A program made the position numbers and the translations under genes. From Paragordius varius (lineage: Eukaryota; Nematomorpha): DNA of 64,000 nt. Positions 25,101 through 36,565 of this stretch are shown here, piece by piece (the stretch's first letter is position 1; each line of letters opens with the position of its first letter). The notes below the pieces were generated by a model that made no database searches, had not been told where the DNA came from, and was given only the letters and a program-made list of their open reading frames with translations. The stretch lies in assembly GCA_964247055.1 (NCBI GenBank), contig OZ176054.1, forward strand, positions 2,294,001 through 2,358,000, given 5' to 3'.

Positions 25101-26550
25101 CTAGAAATGTAGGTTAATATCCGATAATATTTGACCACTTCAAGTGAAATAGTTGTGGTTTAGTGAACAAGCGCGAAACTTGTCAGCGATTATTATTGTC
25201 GGACGGTTTCACATATCACTGCAGTTTGATATTTAGTTTTGTTTTAGGCACAAAATTTGTCATACGGAATTATAGTCTATGCAAGAAAACGAGAATTAAT
25301 AAATCTTATTATATTGTTTTTTTATGATTTCCCCTCAAAAAATTGTTTTCAATATTTTTAAATGCGTAACGACTGATTAAATAATAATCTATTCCATCCT
25401 GTTAACATTGTATTATTATGCTATTTTTGAATAGCCAAGATTGATAAATCATAAAACAACGTTGTTTTAGTAGAATATTACAATATTTGCATCTTTTTGG
25501 TTTCCTAGTGCAATGAATACTGTTAAATTTTAGCGTTCCAGGGTATATTTTTTAAAAAATATTTTTAAACATAGGCTCGAATTTATATTAAAAATTTCAG
25601 CAAAGTGAGTTCCCTTTAAGCATGATATTTATTTAGTATAGAATAATTAAAAGAAGTTGGTTTAATTTTAAACAGCCTTATAAGATCCCTTTACTTAAAA
25701 AAATCATATAACCTGTTAAATAGCAAAACTTGGCAAAATACAAAATTTTTAAATTTTTTAAATAAATTATTTCAAATTAACGACATCCATACAATGTATA
25801 TGTCCAATAATTTTCCGATAAAATATATTGTTACTTTCTCTAAAGCGTCGATGAAAAAAATAATTTAGGTAGATGGATTCGTTATAATTAAAATTATTAT
25901 CAATTTACCAGCTTAAATGGCAAATTTTACCTGATATTTTTTCATTCAATGTAAATTATTTTTCAACAAAATATTTTTACTATCGATTTTAAAAAATCAT
26001 CTTTGCACAACTAATCCCGAATATTGCATAGTTCTTAAGGTGTTTTACATCAAAAAAGCTAATATTAACAACTACATTTATATATTAAAACTTACTATTA
26101 TTATATGTATATTCAATAATCTTATATCATTGTAAAGTTTTCAATATACAGTCTCAATCCTATGCATGATATTAAAAATTGAATCTATTTAATCCTTTAT
26201 TTAATTTAATTCTTAGACGTCAGCATGACATTTTTGTCCACCAAGGAAAAAAAGGCAAATCCATTCAAAATAATGAAAACCATCCCAATTTTCTAGTTGT
26301 TTTAAAAAATTTTATCCGATTTTAACGATTAATATATTCTGAAATCCTAATGGAACTCTATCCATATTTTGAATTACTAAAGGGGTTTAACCACCCGAAA
26401 ATACTACGAAAATGGAATCTTTTTTAAACTACTTGAGCTAAGAGGTATGGCCTAGATATAAAAATTACATGCTTAAAAAACAACTGTTTTTAATAAAACC
26501 TACAACGCTATATTTTTTATCCCGTTGCAATAAAACATTTAATTGTTAAA
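25101..26550. other. Upstream region of the receptor gene
   Basis: No gene was recognised. It precedes the receptor start at 26575 and may hold its promoter and 5' untranslated exons, but no TATA box or initiator could be picked out with confidence in such AT-rich sequence. Confidence 0.35.
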
Positions 26551-26574
26551 AGAAGAACCTTATATATCACAGCA

Positions 26575-29054
26575 ATGTTTTCAACTTCTTTGACAAACCT
26601 GGAGAATTCAAACGCCATAGATTCTCCCCCCGCTACTGATGAAGGTATACCCATGGTTAAGATTCAAAAATTCATCTCAATATTTGTCCCATGCATTTTC
26701 AGTTTGATTGTGTTAATTGGTGTGGTAGGTAATCTGTTAGTTACGTTTGTGGTCGTTTCCAACCGCAAAATGCAATCTGTTACAAACATTTTAATCCTTA
26801 ACCTAGCCATTGCCGATTTGAGTTTCATTGTATTATGTGTCCCGTTCACTGCTATGATTTATGCCTTGTTCAGTTGGCCATTTGGTACGATGGCTTGTAA
26901 GCTTTACCAATACATGGTTAACGTGAGTGCATACGCTAGTGTTTATACGCTCGTTCTCATGTCGTTAGATCGATATCTTGCTGTAGTTTATCCCATCAAA
27001 TCAATGTCATACCGGAATCCCAAGAATGCTTGGAGATGGGCCGGTATTCTTTGGTGCATCATACTGCTTATAAATAGTCCAATCCTGTACCTGTATCAAG
27101 CTATTTCATATCAAACACCTGTGATGACGCCAACATCAAATAACCAAGGCGACAACAATAATAGAAATCTAAACCAAAATACGCAATCACCAATAACATT
27201 ATCTACTAGTTCCTTATTTAACTTGGAAAGTACGACTCCCCCCGTACTGGTCTCAAACCAAACAGCAACAACAACCGATTCCGTTACCAAATATGTGTGT
27301 GCAATTGCTATCAATGGGGAAGAGTTTGTTCAGGGTGCCCGTATCTTGTATGCCCTGTTTTTTGTTTTGGCTTACGTTGCCCCGTTAATCATTATTGTCT
27401 TACTATATTTTGGGCTCCTTCGTCGACTTTGGAAAAGTAAACCGGCCACAAGTATTGGAGCAGCGGGTGTTAAAACAACCATCGCCAATAAAGTTAATAT
27501 CAAAACCGGCAATAACCAGCCGCTAACTTATTCCGAACAACCACTCATGAAACAATCCCACAATTATTTGTTAAATAACACCCACCACGGCGATAACCAC
27601 GAAAACTGTGAAGATGAATGGGACATTGATGAAAATAGGGAAAGTCTCCTGATACCAAATCCACAGGAATCGATGAAAACAGACGTCCAATACCATCAAC
27701 CATTTCTACAGCAAAATCAAAGCAATTTAGTGAAAGAAGGAGAAGAAAATACTACAAAAAGCAAACAATTACGTTTTAAGCACTCAGACTCTACGATTCA
27801 CAATAATAATAATCTTACGTTCCTCCCGACCAAAGGTAAATCTAATCGATGGAACAAAGCTGCTATCATGTCCCATTTATCAGTCCGATCATTAAAGCAG
27901 CGCCAACAAAAAGCTAAAGAGCAACAACAAAAACACCTTTCTTTGTTAACACGATGTCAAACAGTCAATTCGCCTCCCTATGGCTCTACAAACATTGCAT
28001 CGAATCCGGCATATATAGATGATAAAGGTATGTATTTTTGTATTCCAAGTACCTTCCGTGTAAAAAACAGCTCCATATCTATCATTTATATGCTTTCACG
28101 GGCCGCATTTTTAACTATAAAAGCCGGCGGGCCGCATTCGTGGGTATTCATAAATTTTAATTTTAAATTTAAATCAATTTTGCCAAGATTTAATGCGCAT
28201 ATTTTTTGCAAATTATGAATTTCCAAATTTTTGGCGGCCCATAAAGCTCGGAGGGCCCCATGTTGGACTCCCCTTGATTTATAAGTGTTACCTATATATT
28301 TTTTTCTTTTTAAGAGAACTTTTGTGGAGTTGAGGAAGAAAATACAGGTCTGTCAGGCACCCAAGTCTTACAAAAAATCAAGGATCAAAAGTTAAAAGAA
28401 ACGCGACGCAGTAAACGCCGCGTAACACGTATGGTAACGATTGTCGTTATAATATTTGCCCTTTCCTGGTTACCGAATAACCTTATTTTTCTCATCATAC
28501 ATTTTGGTACGTATCCTGAGACGCCCTTGTTTATTGGCCTACAAATTTTCGCTCAATGTTTAGCGTACATGAATTCGTGTGTTAATCCCATCCTATATGC
28601 CTATCTATCGGACAATTTTCGCAAAGCTTTTTGCCTTATCCTAAGCAAATTTAGGTGTTGGAAACCATGCTTATTTACCGACAGTATCGCATTAGGGGTA
28701 ACCGGTATCAAAGATACGACTATGATAGATGAAAGAGCCGATACTGTAGGATATAAACCTGGTCGGATTCGAACATCTCTTCAACCAATTTTTCCTCTCA
28801 AAAGTAATAATAATGAAACTACTGCGACAAAGACAATAAAAAGCAACAAAAATAAAGCTCGCTCCAGTGCTAATGGTAAAAAGTTTGATGATTTTTCAGC
28901 CAAACAAACTCCACAGTTGAGTACGACGGATGAATTAACCAATACAACAACTATCTTTTCGCATAACGCAAACAGCTCACCAACAATCACTCCTGAAGTC
29001 AATGGATACTCCAATGTTAAAAGTATAACGGTACATAATATAAATCTTAACTAA
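26575..29054 (+). CDS. Allatostatin-A/galanin-type neuropeptide receptor (rhodopsin-family GPCR)
   Basis: Two exons, 26575-28027 and 28315-29054 (phase-1 intron, GTATGT donor), give 730 residues. TM1 lies at ~33-60. TM2 contains NLAIADLSF. C108 before TM3 pairs with C242 in loop 2. LDRYLAVVYP (131-140) is the DRY region. TM5 lies at ~258-283, followed by LLRRLWKSKP; RRVTRM precedes TM6 at 524. LSWLP replaces the usual CWxP. LAYMNSCVNPILYAYLSDNF in TM7 matches allatostatin-A receptors closely. The expected ligand is a FGL-amide-type peptide, signalling through G proteins at the plasma membrane; ligand and coupling are inferred. Two oddities: extracellular loop 2 (~175-255) is Asn/Thr/Ser-rich, and intracellular loop 3 is about 240 residues (~283-520) rather than the few dozen usual in this family. 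The first Met was chosen; Met27 is an alternative. The nearest relatives otherwise are galanin receptors. Confidence 0.93.
28098..28275. mobile_element. Decayed hAT-like MITE in the receptor intron
   Basis: Inside the 287-bp receptor intron, inverted GC-rich words GGGCCGCAT and GGCGGCCCATAA bracket AT-rich DNA, and the right end ATGTTGGACTCCCCTTG resembles the end ATGTTGAACGCCCCTGG of the MITE at 57864-58096. The left terminus is not clear. Most of the intron is therefore element-derived. Confidence 0.5.
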
Positions 29055-29388
29055 AAATATATGTTAGAAAACGAATATTTAGTAAGTTTAGATGTTTGAA
29101 ACAGTAAGTACTATTATGCTATATAAATTGTATGTGTAATTTATTGAAAAAAGCGTTTAATGTGTACATATCATATCCTTTAGCTTTGATTGCTTGATTG
29201 ATTGAATGATTGATTATGGCTGAATAGAGAGCTGATAAATGGTTGATATATAATCATTTAAGTGTAATAATTTATTTAATGGCAACAACATAATGTATTT
29301 TATAAACCAATCAATATATGATTCCGCTCTAATTTGACGACGGGAAAAAACGTTTACTACATTCATTTTATAATATTTTACAGTTTTT

Positions 29389-29394
29389 AATAAA
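29389..29394 (+). terminator. Poly(A) signal for the receptor (short 3' end)
   Basis: AATAAA lies about 335 bp after the receptor stop codon, in AT-rich 3' sequence. It is a plausible cleavage signal for the two-exon transcript; no downstream element can be judged. Confidence 0.4.
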
Positions 29395-29504
29395 ATATAA
29401 TAATAATAATTGATTAAATATAATTTTTGCAACAACCATATCGTTCATTGATTTATTAATCAAATTATAATTTTTCTAACCAACACATATTTTAACATTT
29501 TTAG

Positions 29505-29996
29505 CTAACAAGTAATAAACCAACACCAAATTTTTATAATCCCATGTCGGATAAAAATATGACATCTAGTCTGACGACATCTACAAACCATCCCACAAAA
29601 TTAAACGATAAAATGGTGCAAAGTTTGGCATTAGAGAAATGCAAAATTCTTAAGACGGAGCAAACGTATCCCATATTAATCCCAACTGATGATATTAATG
29701 TGGATGAGATAAATAATGATAAAATCACCACCAGTAATCAATCAAAGGATAATATTACTAATTTGGATTTACAGGATTCTCTGGATTCTAACCAAACAAC
29801 TCCAATAAATAATCAGAATAAATATGATGATAAAACTAATGTCCAACCATCATGCCAAAATGTTGTGTCTAAAGCAATGATGAATAACACAAATTTCAAA
29901 GCAAATTCTAAGGATGCTCCTACGTTTGATACAGTTACAACAAATAACAAACATATTACAATCAAAAATGATGCCTTTAACATAGTTTATCTATAA
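29505..29996 (+). CDS. Coding-looking terminal exon; possible alternative receptor tail
   Basis: The frame opens immediately after a good acceptor (CATTTTTAG at 29496-29504) and runs 163 codons to a stop, with an AATAAA overlapping the stop and another at 30022. The peptide is Asn/Thr/Asp/Ser-rich like the receptor's own tail and has no known domain. The exon begins in phase 0. The only in-phase donor I found in receptor exon 2 is at 28697/28698 (GG|GTAACC), which would join Leu-Gly just after the CLFTDS segment to LTSNKPTPN. Strong GTAAG donors at about 29081 and 29105 lie after the receptor stop and would instead leave this exon in the 3' untranslated region. It could also be the last exon of a separate small gene (first Met at 29544). 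Confidence 0.45.
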   Translation, partial: LTSNKPTPNFYNPMSDKNMTSSLTTSTNHPTKLNDKMVQSLALEKCKILKTEQTYPILIPTDDINVDEINNDKITTSNQSKDNITNLDLQDSLDSNQTTPINNQNKYDDKTNVQPSCQNVVSKAMMNNTNFKANSKDAPTFDTVTTNNKHITIKNDAFNIVYL

Positions 29997-30021
29997 ATAA
30001 ATATTTAATATTATATATATT

Positions 30022-30027
30022 AATAAA
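30022..30027 (+). terminator. Poly(A) signal after the extra 3' exon
   Basis: AATAAA lies 26 bp past the stop at 29996; a second AATAAA overlaps that stop. They support 29505-29996 being a genuine transcribed 3' exon. Confidence 0.4.
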
Positions 30028-30767
30028 ATATTTTAAAAGTTAGTGCAGAAGCGACAAAAGCATCATAATGAACATTAAAATTTAATTGGCAATTAAATTT
30101 TTTTGTAGTAGAAAGTAACCAAGAATTTTTAATTAGCCCCTTTCGGGCACTTTTTTTGGAAAAATATTATTTCCAAAAATTGCGGCTGATGAAATTTGGA
30201 ATTATCATAAAACGTTTACAGCCAATTATCCTCCCAAGTAATTGATTTAAAATATCACATATCATAAACGAGAGCCTTTTTTTCGCTTAGCTTCCCTTTC
30301 CTATCAAAAGCATGAATGGCAAATATTCCTCAAATATAGTCAGTCACTGAATGTAAAATCTACTAAGTGTAAGTCAAAAACGTTTACGAATCATAGAAGT
30401 TAAGCATATCTTATTGTAAAAATTAAAAATGATGACATATATATAGATTTCGAATTCGCCCTAAAATAGTTTGCGTGTTTTTAGGCCAAATAATTGAGAT
30501 TAAACATTTGTTTACTTGTAAAACAAAAAAATATAGATAATTTTTTATGTTAAATGTTTTATTGATAATGGTACAAATTATGATTAACAATTTTGACGTA
30601 ATGTACGTAATGTCTATAATTTAATTAGGCTTTGAGACATATAATTTGTTTTCCGGAATTGGAAATGCTAAAGGGTGAAAATGATATGTTAAGTTAATTT
30701 ATAATTAAAAATAACTTCGAATGGTGCGAGATGGTGACATATAAGTTTACACTAAATGGTATACATA
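30028..30767. other. Intergenic spacer
   Basis: The stretch between the receptor locus and the fold-back element is AT-rich, and I see nothing recognisable in it. Confidence 0.4.
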
Positions 30768-31951
30768 CACTGTGTTCAAAAAAATTTCGCAATTTTTTTT
30801 TTCATATGATAGCTTATGACCAGCGTATTCATTAGCTGTAAATTAACGACCTAGTTTTTATATCAGGAGAAAATCGAAATCGGTAAAAAAGTGAAAATTA
30901 AGGATAATTCAAAAAATAATGATAAAAGTTGAGTTATAATGGTTGATTATCATTTTAGGTATTTTCTATATATAAATAGCCTAAAATCATATAAATAGGG
31001 TTTCTAAAAAATCTCAGATCGAAAGACGTTTTTCTCTTAACACACTTAAAAGTCAAAAAAATATTTTAAAACTATATGAAAATAATTTTTTTAATTACTA
31101 GCTAAACTCACTATTAAAATCTTAACATTCTTGTTTTTCAGTAAAAAAAACTATATCAAAAAAAATTTTTTTTTTATTTTTTCATTTTTCTGTCATCTGG
31201 TTTATGAATGTACAAAAAATTAATACTGCTTTATTTTGGAATTACATGAGTGGAAGTTATAAAGTATATATTTTATTCAAAATAGGAATTAAAAGTAGTA
31301 TAAAATCAACCAAATATCAGTACATATCCCAGTAAAAATAATAATTTATGTTAGAACAAAGTTAGAGGGATTTATACGGATTGTTGGTTGATATTCCATT
31401 ACTTTTAAATCCTAGTTGCATAAATTATATACTTTTTGAGTCCCAAAATAAAAAAGAATAAATTTTTTATACACTCTAACCAGATGACCAAAAATGCAAA
31501 AATAAAAAACAATATTTTTTAGTTTATTTTGATATAGATTTACTGAAAAACATATGAATGTTAAGATTTTAATAGTGAGTTTAGCTAGTAAATAATTTAA
31601 AAATTTCAATAGTTTCTTAAATATTTATTTGACTATAAGTGTTTTAAAATAAGAACGTCTTTTGATCTGAAATTTTTTTATAGAAACCCTATTTATATGA
31701 TTTTAGGCTATTTATATATAGAAAATATCTCCTAAAATGATAATCAACCATAATATCTCAACACTTTTAACATTATTTTTGAATTATCCTTAATTTTCAC
31801 GTTTTACCTGATTTCGATTTTCTCTTGATATTTTAGAAATTAGGTCGTCAATAAATTAAATTTTTGCGGCAAATGAATAAGCTAGTAATAAGCTATCTCA
31901 TGAAAAAAAAATTTTTGTTAAAAAAATTAACCCTCTTTTTTGCAATCAGTG
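30768..31951. mobile_element. Tc1-like fold-back element with ~550-bp arms
   Basis: The left arm (30768 to about 31320) is repeated in reverse complement from about 31385 to 31951, leaving a centre of only about 65 bp. Paired landmarks: ACTAGCTAAACTCACTATTA versus AATAGTGAGTTTAGCTAGTA, GTTGATTATCATTTTAGG versus CCTAAAATGATAATCAACC, and AATAGCCTAAAATCATATAA versus TATATGATTTTAGGCTATT. The termini are CACTGTGTTCAAAAAAAT and its inverse near TTTTTTGCAATCAGTG, with TA on the left flank, as in Tc1-like elements. No transposase is present, so it is non-autonomous. The arms have diverged by small indels. Confidence 0.8.
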
Positions 31952-32306
31952 CACATAGACCTGTTATGCAAAATGTCTATGTTTGGTGCTGCTGCCTGCT
32001 TGATTAAAAACCGTTTTATGCGACCAATTCGACGCTGATTTAAACTCTTTTTCTCATTTTAAAATAAAAAGTTTTAGTAACATATGTATTTATACATTTA
32101 GAGAAAAAATAACAACTCAGATTATTAGTTCTCTTAGGTCGGGAAAATTTTAAATAATTATTTCTAACTATAATATCTATCCATTACTAAAATCACTTCA
32201 AACACGTCCATAAATCAGCGAAACAATCTTTCTGTATATATCAATATAAATGCATAAAATATTTTATTGATTATTATTGTGTCATAACAAAAGCTTTTTA
32301 CATGGA

Positions 32307-32312
32307 TTTATT
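32307..32312 (-). terminator. Poly(A) signal for the TMEM120 gene
   Basis: TTTATT on the plus strand reads AATAAA on the minus strand, about 135 bp past the TMEM120 stop; another lies near 32264. Confidence 0.4.
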
Positions 32313-32447
32313 AAAGGTAACTAAAATCACAGATACATAATTAAAAAATGAGAAGAGCCAAGCTCGCAATGATTGCGTATAATTAGTTATTGAATAAATT
32401 TCCTAAACATTGATATCAATTCTGATAAAAAAGCAGTTCTTATTCAT

Positions 32448-33515
32448 TTAGTCAGATTTGCTGTATTTACTGACAAGTTTAGTTTTAAATGAGTCAGCAT
32501 CGATATACTTTTCACGAACTTTTTGATAAATGACAGCGGAAGTGGTAAGGAAATTGCCCCAAAATAGAACCAGAAAAACAAAACTAATAACTGGCACTTG
32601 CCATTCATGGCACTCAGGCATTCGACTCAGTTTGTAAAGCGTGTATGCATTGTAGCCTTGGAAGAAATAACCGCCATAGAGAAAAGGTAGTAGGAAAGAT
32701 AAACCCTTCCACATCCAAGACTGAAATCCTTCGACCGTTATGTCCAACAAATTTTCTCGTTCGCCCAAAGCCTTAAGGCGATACAGGACACCCTTTTGGT
32801 ACTTGTACTGCAGTATTTGTAGGAAAGATATGTAAAGGGAAAAAGACATAAACTGACGTCGAAACGATTGATAGATGAAACCATCTGGCCAAGTTAAGAT
32901 AACACCACATAGGAAAGCTGATATGTAATGATGAAATATCCACCAACCCTTAATTTTTGATCCATTTAAACGTAAAATACTTTCGCGTATAGTAAGCGTA
33001 CAATAATACCAAACTAATAAAAAGCAGAATCCGGCATCAAAAGCCCGAAAAAACTGACGTAACAATAAATTAATGATGGATAAAACGGCAATAATCATTG
33101 TAACAGTAACTTTAAAATTTTCATAATTCTCTTTGTACTTAAATTTCTTTTCTTTGGTGGATAAAGTGAGATTCAAATCACCGAGTATTATTTTCAGGTA
33201 CAAACTATTTTTCTTCGGCAACGTACTTTCCATATCCTTGAGAACATCATTGGTCGAATATATTTTATGTTTAAGCTCTTTGATTTGGTTTACATGATGA
33301 GCATCTTTAAGGTGTTTTAAAGAATTTAAAATTTTTTTATTATTGTATTTGTGATGTTTGATAAGCTTTAAACAATGATCTTCGGAATCATGTAAATTCT
33401 TTAAGCATTTTGTATAATTTTCATAAGATTGCTCCAATGTACCGAATTCATTTTGTAAATTTTTCCAATTTTCAAGGCATTTCTCAAAAGTTTCGATTTC
33501 AACACCATCGCCCAT
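32448..33515 (-). CDS. TMEM120: TMEM120 (TACAN-family) membrane protein
   Basis: A single frame of 355 residues (human TMEM120A/B are about 340) runs without interruption. The first ~110 residues are charged and helical, matching the family's coiled-coil dimer domain. About six membrane segments follow from residue ~135. Diagnostic family blocks are present: FLLVWYYCTLTIRESIL, KGWWIFHHYISAFL, LTWPDGFIYQSFRRQF, YRLKALGEREN, TVEGFQSWMWKGLSFLLPFL and EWQVPV. Family members sit in the ER and inner nuclear membrane; structures show an elongase-like fold with bound coenzyme A, while a mechanosensitive-channel role (TACAN) is disputed. Both are family knowledge, not read from this sequence. The lack of introns, whereas the neighbouring genes are split and the vertebrate genes are multi-exonic, suggests intron loss or retroposition; the frame looks intact. 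It is convergent with the receptor across the Tc1 fold-back. Confidence 0.95.
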   Translation of the reverse strand: MGDGVEIETFEKCLENWKNLQNEFGTLEQSYENYTKCLKNLHDSEDHCLKLIKHHKYNNKKILNSLKHLKDAHHVNQIKELKHKIYSTNDVLKDMESTLPKKNSLYLKIILGDLNLTLSTKEKKFKYKENYENFKVTVTMIIAVLSIINLLLRQFFRAFDAGFCFLLVWYYCTLTIRESILRLNGSKIKGWWIFHHYISAFLCGVILTWPDGFIYQSFRRQFMSFSLYISFLQILQYKYQKGVLYRLKALGERENLLDITVEGFQSWMWKGLSFLLPFLYGGYFFQGYNAYTLYKLSRMPECHEWQVPVISFVFLVLFWGNFLTTSAVIYQKVREKYIDADSFKTKLVSKYSKSD

Positions 33516-33654
33516 ATGTTATTGGAATGATTCCAAAATCTTAAAAAGTGTCATGTGCTGTTTTAAAATTGGACGTTTCTTATACATTTGGTATTATTAT
33601 TATATAACACTTTTAAATTGGGATATTTAAATACCCCAGATATTATTTCGTTAA

Positions 33655-34125
33655 ATATTATTAAAAACTATCAAAAGAAATGATTTAAATTTACACTCCT
33701 ATCCTAATATAAATATATATAAGCCAAAATATCTAAAAAATTGGTTTTGGAAAAAAATTTCATATCAAACTACTTGGACGCCATTTTTATTTAATAATAT
33801 TTTTGAAAAATATCGCGTTAAGATTAAAGCTAAATGCATATTTATATCACATATAATATTAATAAAAAGAAAAAAAGTGGTTTATTTTGTAATATTTTCA
33901 AATTTAAATATGCACACATGTCATGATGGCTAAACATTTTCGGATTTATCCATAAAAAAGTAAAATCAAGTATTTTGAATGATTTTTTTTATATTTCTGT
34001 TAAATAATATGATATAAGGGCAAACTATTGCCATGGTTTTGACTTCCATATTTTTTAAGTAATTAATTTTAAACAAACCTGAGTTATCCAACTACCCTAA
34101 TTTGAATCGAAGGACGGAAACGAAT
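33655..34125 (-). repeat. Family-A repeat copy, reverse orientation
   Basis: Read in reverse it gives the family order: the Leu-rich-looking word around CTACCCTAATTTGAATCGAA near 34092, the CATGACATGTGTGCATA box near 33915, AGTGGTTTATTTTG near 33877 and CAAACTACTTGGACGCCATT near 33767. It is diverged and non-coding. With the forward copy at 34.7-35.2 kb it forms a diverged inverted pair just upstream of TMEM120. Confidence 0.55.
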
Positions 34126-34264
34126 GTGTTGCATTTAATAATTAACCACATTTTCTAACTATTATATCATTTATTCTAATTGCATTAGCAATTAAAAAAA
34201 GTTAAAATCAAAAAATTGACGGTGAAAAATTTAAAATTAAGGTTTTTCACAATCAAGTTTTCTA

Positions 34265-34460
34265 AAAAAAATTTTGATTATGCGCCTAAAAGGTTAAAGA
34301 AAGCATATTTTTAAATTCGGCTAAATACGTTAAATTATTAAAATGTTCAAAAATTAAATCCCTCTGGGTATAAAACTAGCCAAAACAATCATGGATTGTT
34401 AATGATGCTGAACATTTTTATCACCTCAGAATTTAGTCAAAATAGGCGTTCGTCTTCAAA
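34265..34460 (+). repeat. Family-B dispersed repeat segment
   Basis: It holds TATGCGCCTAAAAGGTTAAA then AAGCATATTTTTAAATTCGG and CTGGGTATAAAACTAGCC. Related segments occur near 23200, 35508, 50016 and 60265 (plus orientation) and near 61430 (minus). It may be part of a longer consensus that also includes family A. Confidence 0.5.
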
Positions 34461-34684
34461 TTTAAGTAGAATGTAAATTGTGTTTTTTTGCGAAAATTCC
34501 ACCATGAAAGCAAACAATAATTAAAATCCTGAAGGGATAATATGTCCACCATGATCGAAATCCATAGAAAAAGTTTTCATAATATCTTAAACCGTTTTAC
34601 CGTTTACATGTTTCAAAATAGGAATCACGGTTCAATAAAATTTTGCTAAAAATTAAATTTTTTAAAAAAGTTAACATTTTTAAC

Positions 34685-35182
34685 ACTTGGATGCATCGAT
34701 TTTAGTCCTAGATTCAAATTAGTGTTTAAAAAATTCTTTAAAAAAATGGAAGGAATCGAAACCATGGCAAAATTTTGCACTTATATAACATTAATAAATC
34801 GAAATATATAAAAAATTTATTCCAAAATACTGTATTTTACTTATTTTAAGCTAAAACCCAAAGGTAAAGTCAACGTGACATGTCTGCAATGGTAAAATTA
34901 AGAAAAAATACAAAATAAACCACTTTTTCCATTTCTATCAATGTTAGATATAATTTAAAAAAAAATTAGCATTAATTTTACATTTAAAATTGCATGAAGA
35001 CAATATGTTGCAAAAATAAAAATGGCGTCGAAGTAGTTTGACATGGAACTTTTCATTCAAATCTAGGTTTGGCTTATTTATATAATTTTTATTAGGATAG
35101 AAGCACGGGACCGTTTCCTTCAGTTTTTTTAAAATACTAATTTTAATTAAGTCTGGGGTATTTAAATACCCCATTTTGAATC
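34685..35182 (+). repeat. Family-A repeat copy, forward orientation
   Basis: It shares AACACTTGGATGCAT, AAACCATGGCAAAATTTTGC, GCTAAAACCCAAAGGTAAAG, CCACTTTTTCCATTTCTATC, AAAATGGCGTCGAAGTAGTT, TTTATTAGGATAGAAGCAC and the end ATACCCCATTTTGAATCGAG with the copy at 300-830. No coding capacity. Confidence 0.6.
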
Positions 35183-36557
35183 GAGGTGTTTAAAAATTGA
35201 TACATGTATATTAATGATATTTTTTCGAATCAAGCATTTTAGCTTTTACTAAAAAACATTGTTTAGCAAAATGTGCACAGTTACCAAAGAAAAGTAAATA
35301 ACTTTCTTAAATGTTTAGACTTAAATCAAAAGCACCATGAACCTTTTATACTTTTCTTTTCGAATATATATTTCATCAGGATATTTATTTATGGACACGT
35401 TAATACTCCTTTAGCAAAAAAAATTTTTTTTAAATGATGGCGACGCAAAAGATTGAGATGATGAGTTTTTATAATTATTCATTACTTTAATATTTTTTAA
35501 AGTATGCGCTTAAAGGGCTATAGAAAGCATATATCCCAAAAGAAAATGAAGTTCAAAATTATTCGTAAACAGCATCATGATACTGATACATTTGCTAAAA
35601 TAAATATGGGTATTTTTATACTTCCAGATTATGTGCATAATGGTACCTAAAATTATAATATAAGTAACCAAATCAAATAAAAAAAAACGTTTTGTCCACT
35701 TCTATGGTAATCTAAATAAAATCACAATTTAGCGTACGATATTAAGTATAAAACAATTTATGGAAGCCAAATGCTAGTAAATTATAGTAAATAGATTAAA
35801 GATTGCACACAAAATTATATCTGGATAATACTTAAAAAATATTTAGACGTTTATTCTAAATAACCGCTTATAGAGGAGATTGACACTTTATCCACATCTA
35901 AAAATATTTTTTAAAAAAATTTGATTTATCTTTTAAAATATGGTTAATGATTAACTTTCATGATGTTTTTGGGAGGGGAGCGTATATCTTTCACGAAACA
36001 TTTTTTATTTAGCACAATGTGAACAAATTTAACGATTTTTCCATATGTAGTGACCACAAATTTTTAAACGATTCGTAAGGCCCAATATCATGAGCATTGT
36101 GAATCCTTATGCATTTTTAATTAGAATTATGCTTATTTTATCAATATTTTTGTGCACTTTGTATGTTTTTATCTGAGATGAAGATACCCATTTTAGTTAT
36201 TTCGTAGAAAGAGCTGGCCTCCTTAAAAAACTAAATGCCAAAATTAAATATACGCCAAATTATCATTCTTATATAACTTTTTACTAAAAGCATAACACAG
36301 AGCATACAAATAAATTTATTTGAAGATCTTTATTTTCAGATTATATCAATATTCATATAATAAAATTGGTTTTGTGTTGTAAGAGGGACTAATAGGGTTA
36401 TTTTCATTTTTAAGGTTTTTGCTCCATATCGAAAAAATCCAAAATTAGAATATATTTTGTTAATTTTTTTGTTGAAGGCTAAATAACTCATCCCCAAATA
36501 ATATAATTAGAATATATCATTTACTATACTTCAAAGCAAATATGAATCTAAATGTGG
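35183..36557. other. AT-rich intergenic DNA
   Basis: It includes a family-B segment near 35430-35590 (GATGGCGACGCAAAAG, GTATGCGCTTAAAGGGCTAT). Nothing else is recognisable. Confidence 0.4.
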
Positions 36558-36565
36558 CCTATGAG

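Noticed and set aside
26664-27314. Minus-strand frames opposite the receptor exon
   Set aside because: They are antisense shadows of the transmembrane-coding exon, with no start context or domain of their own.
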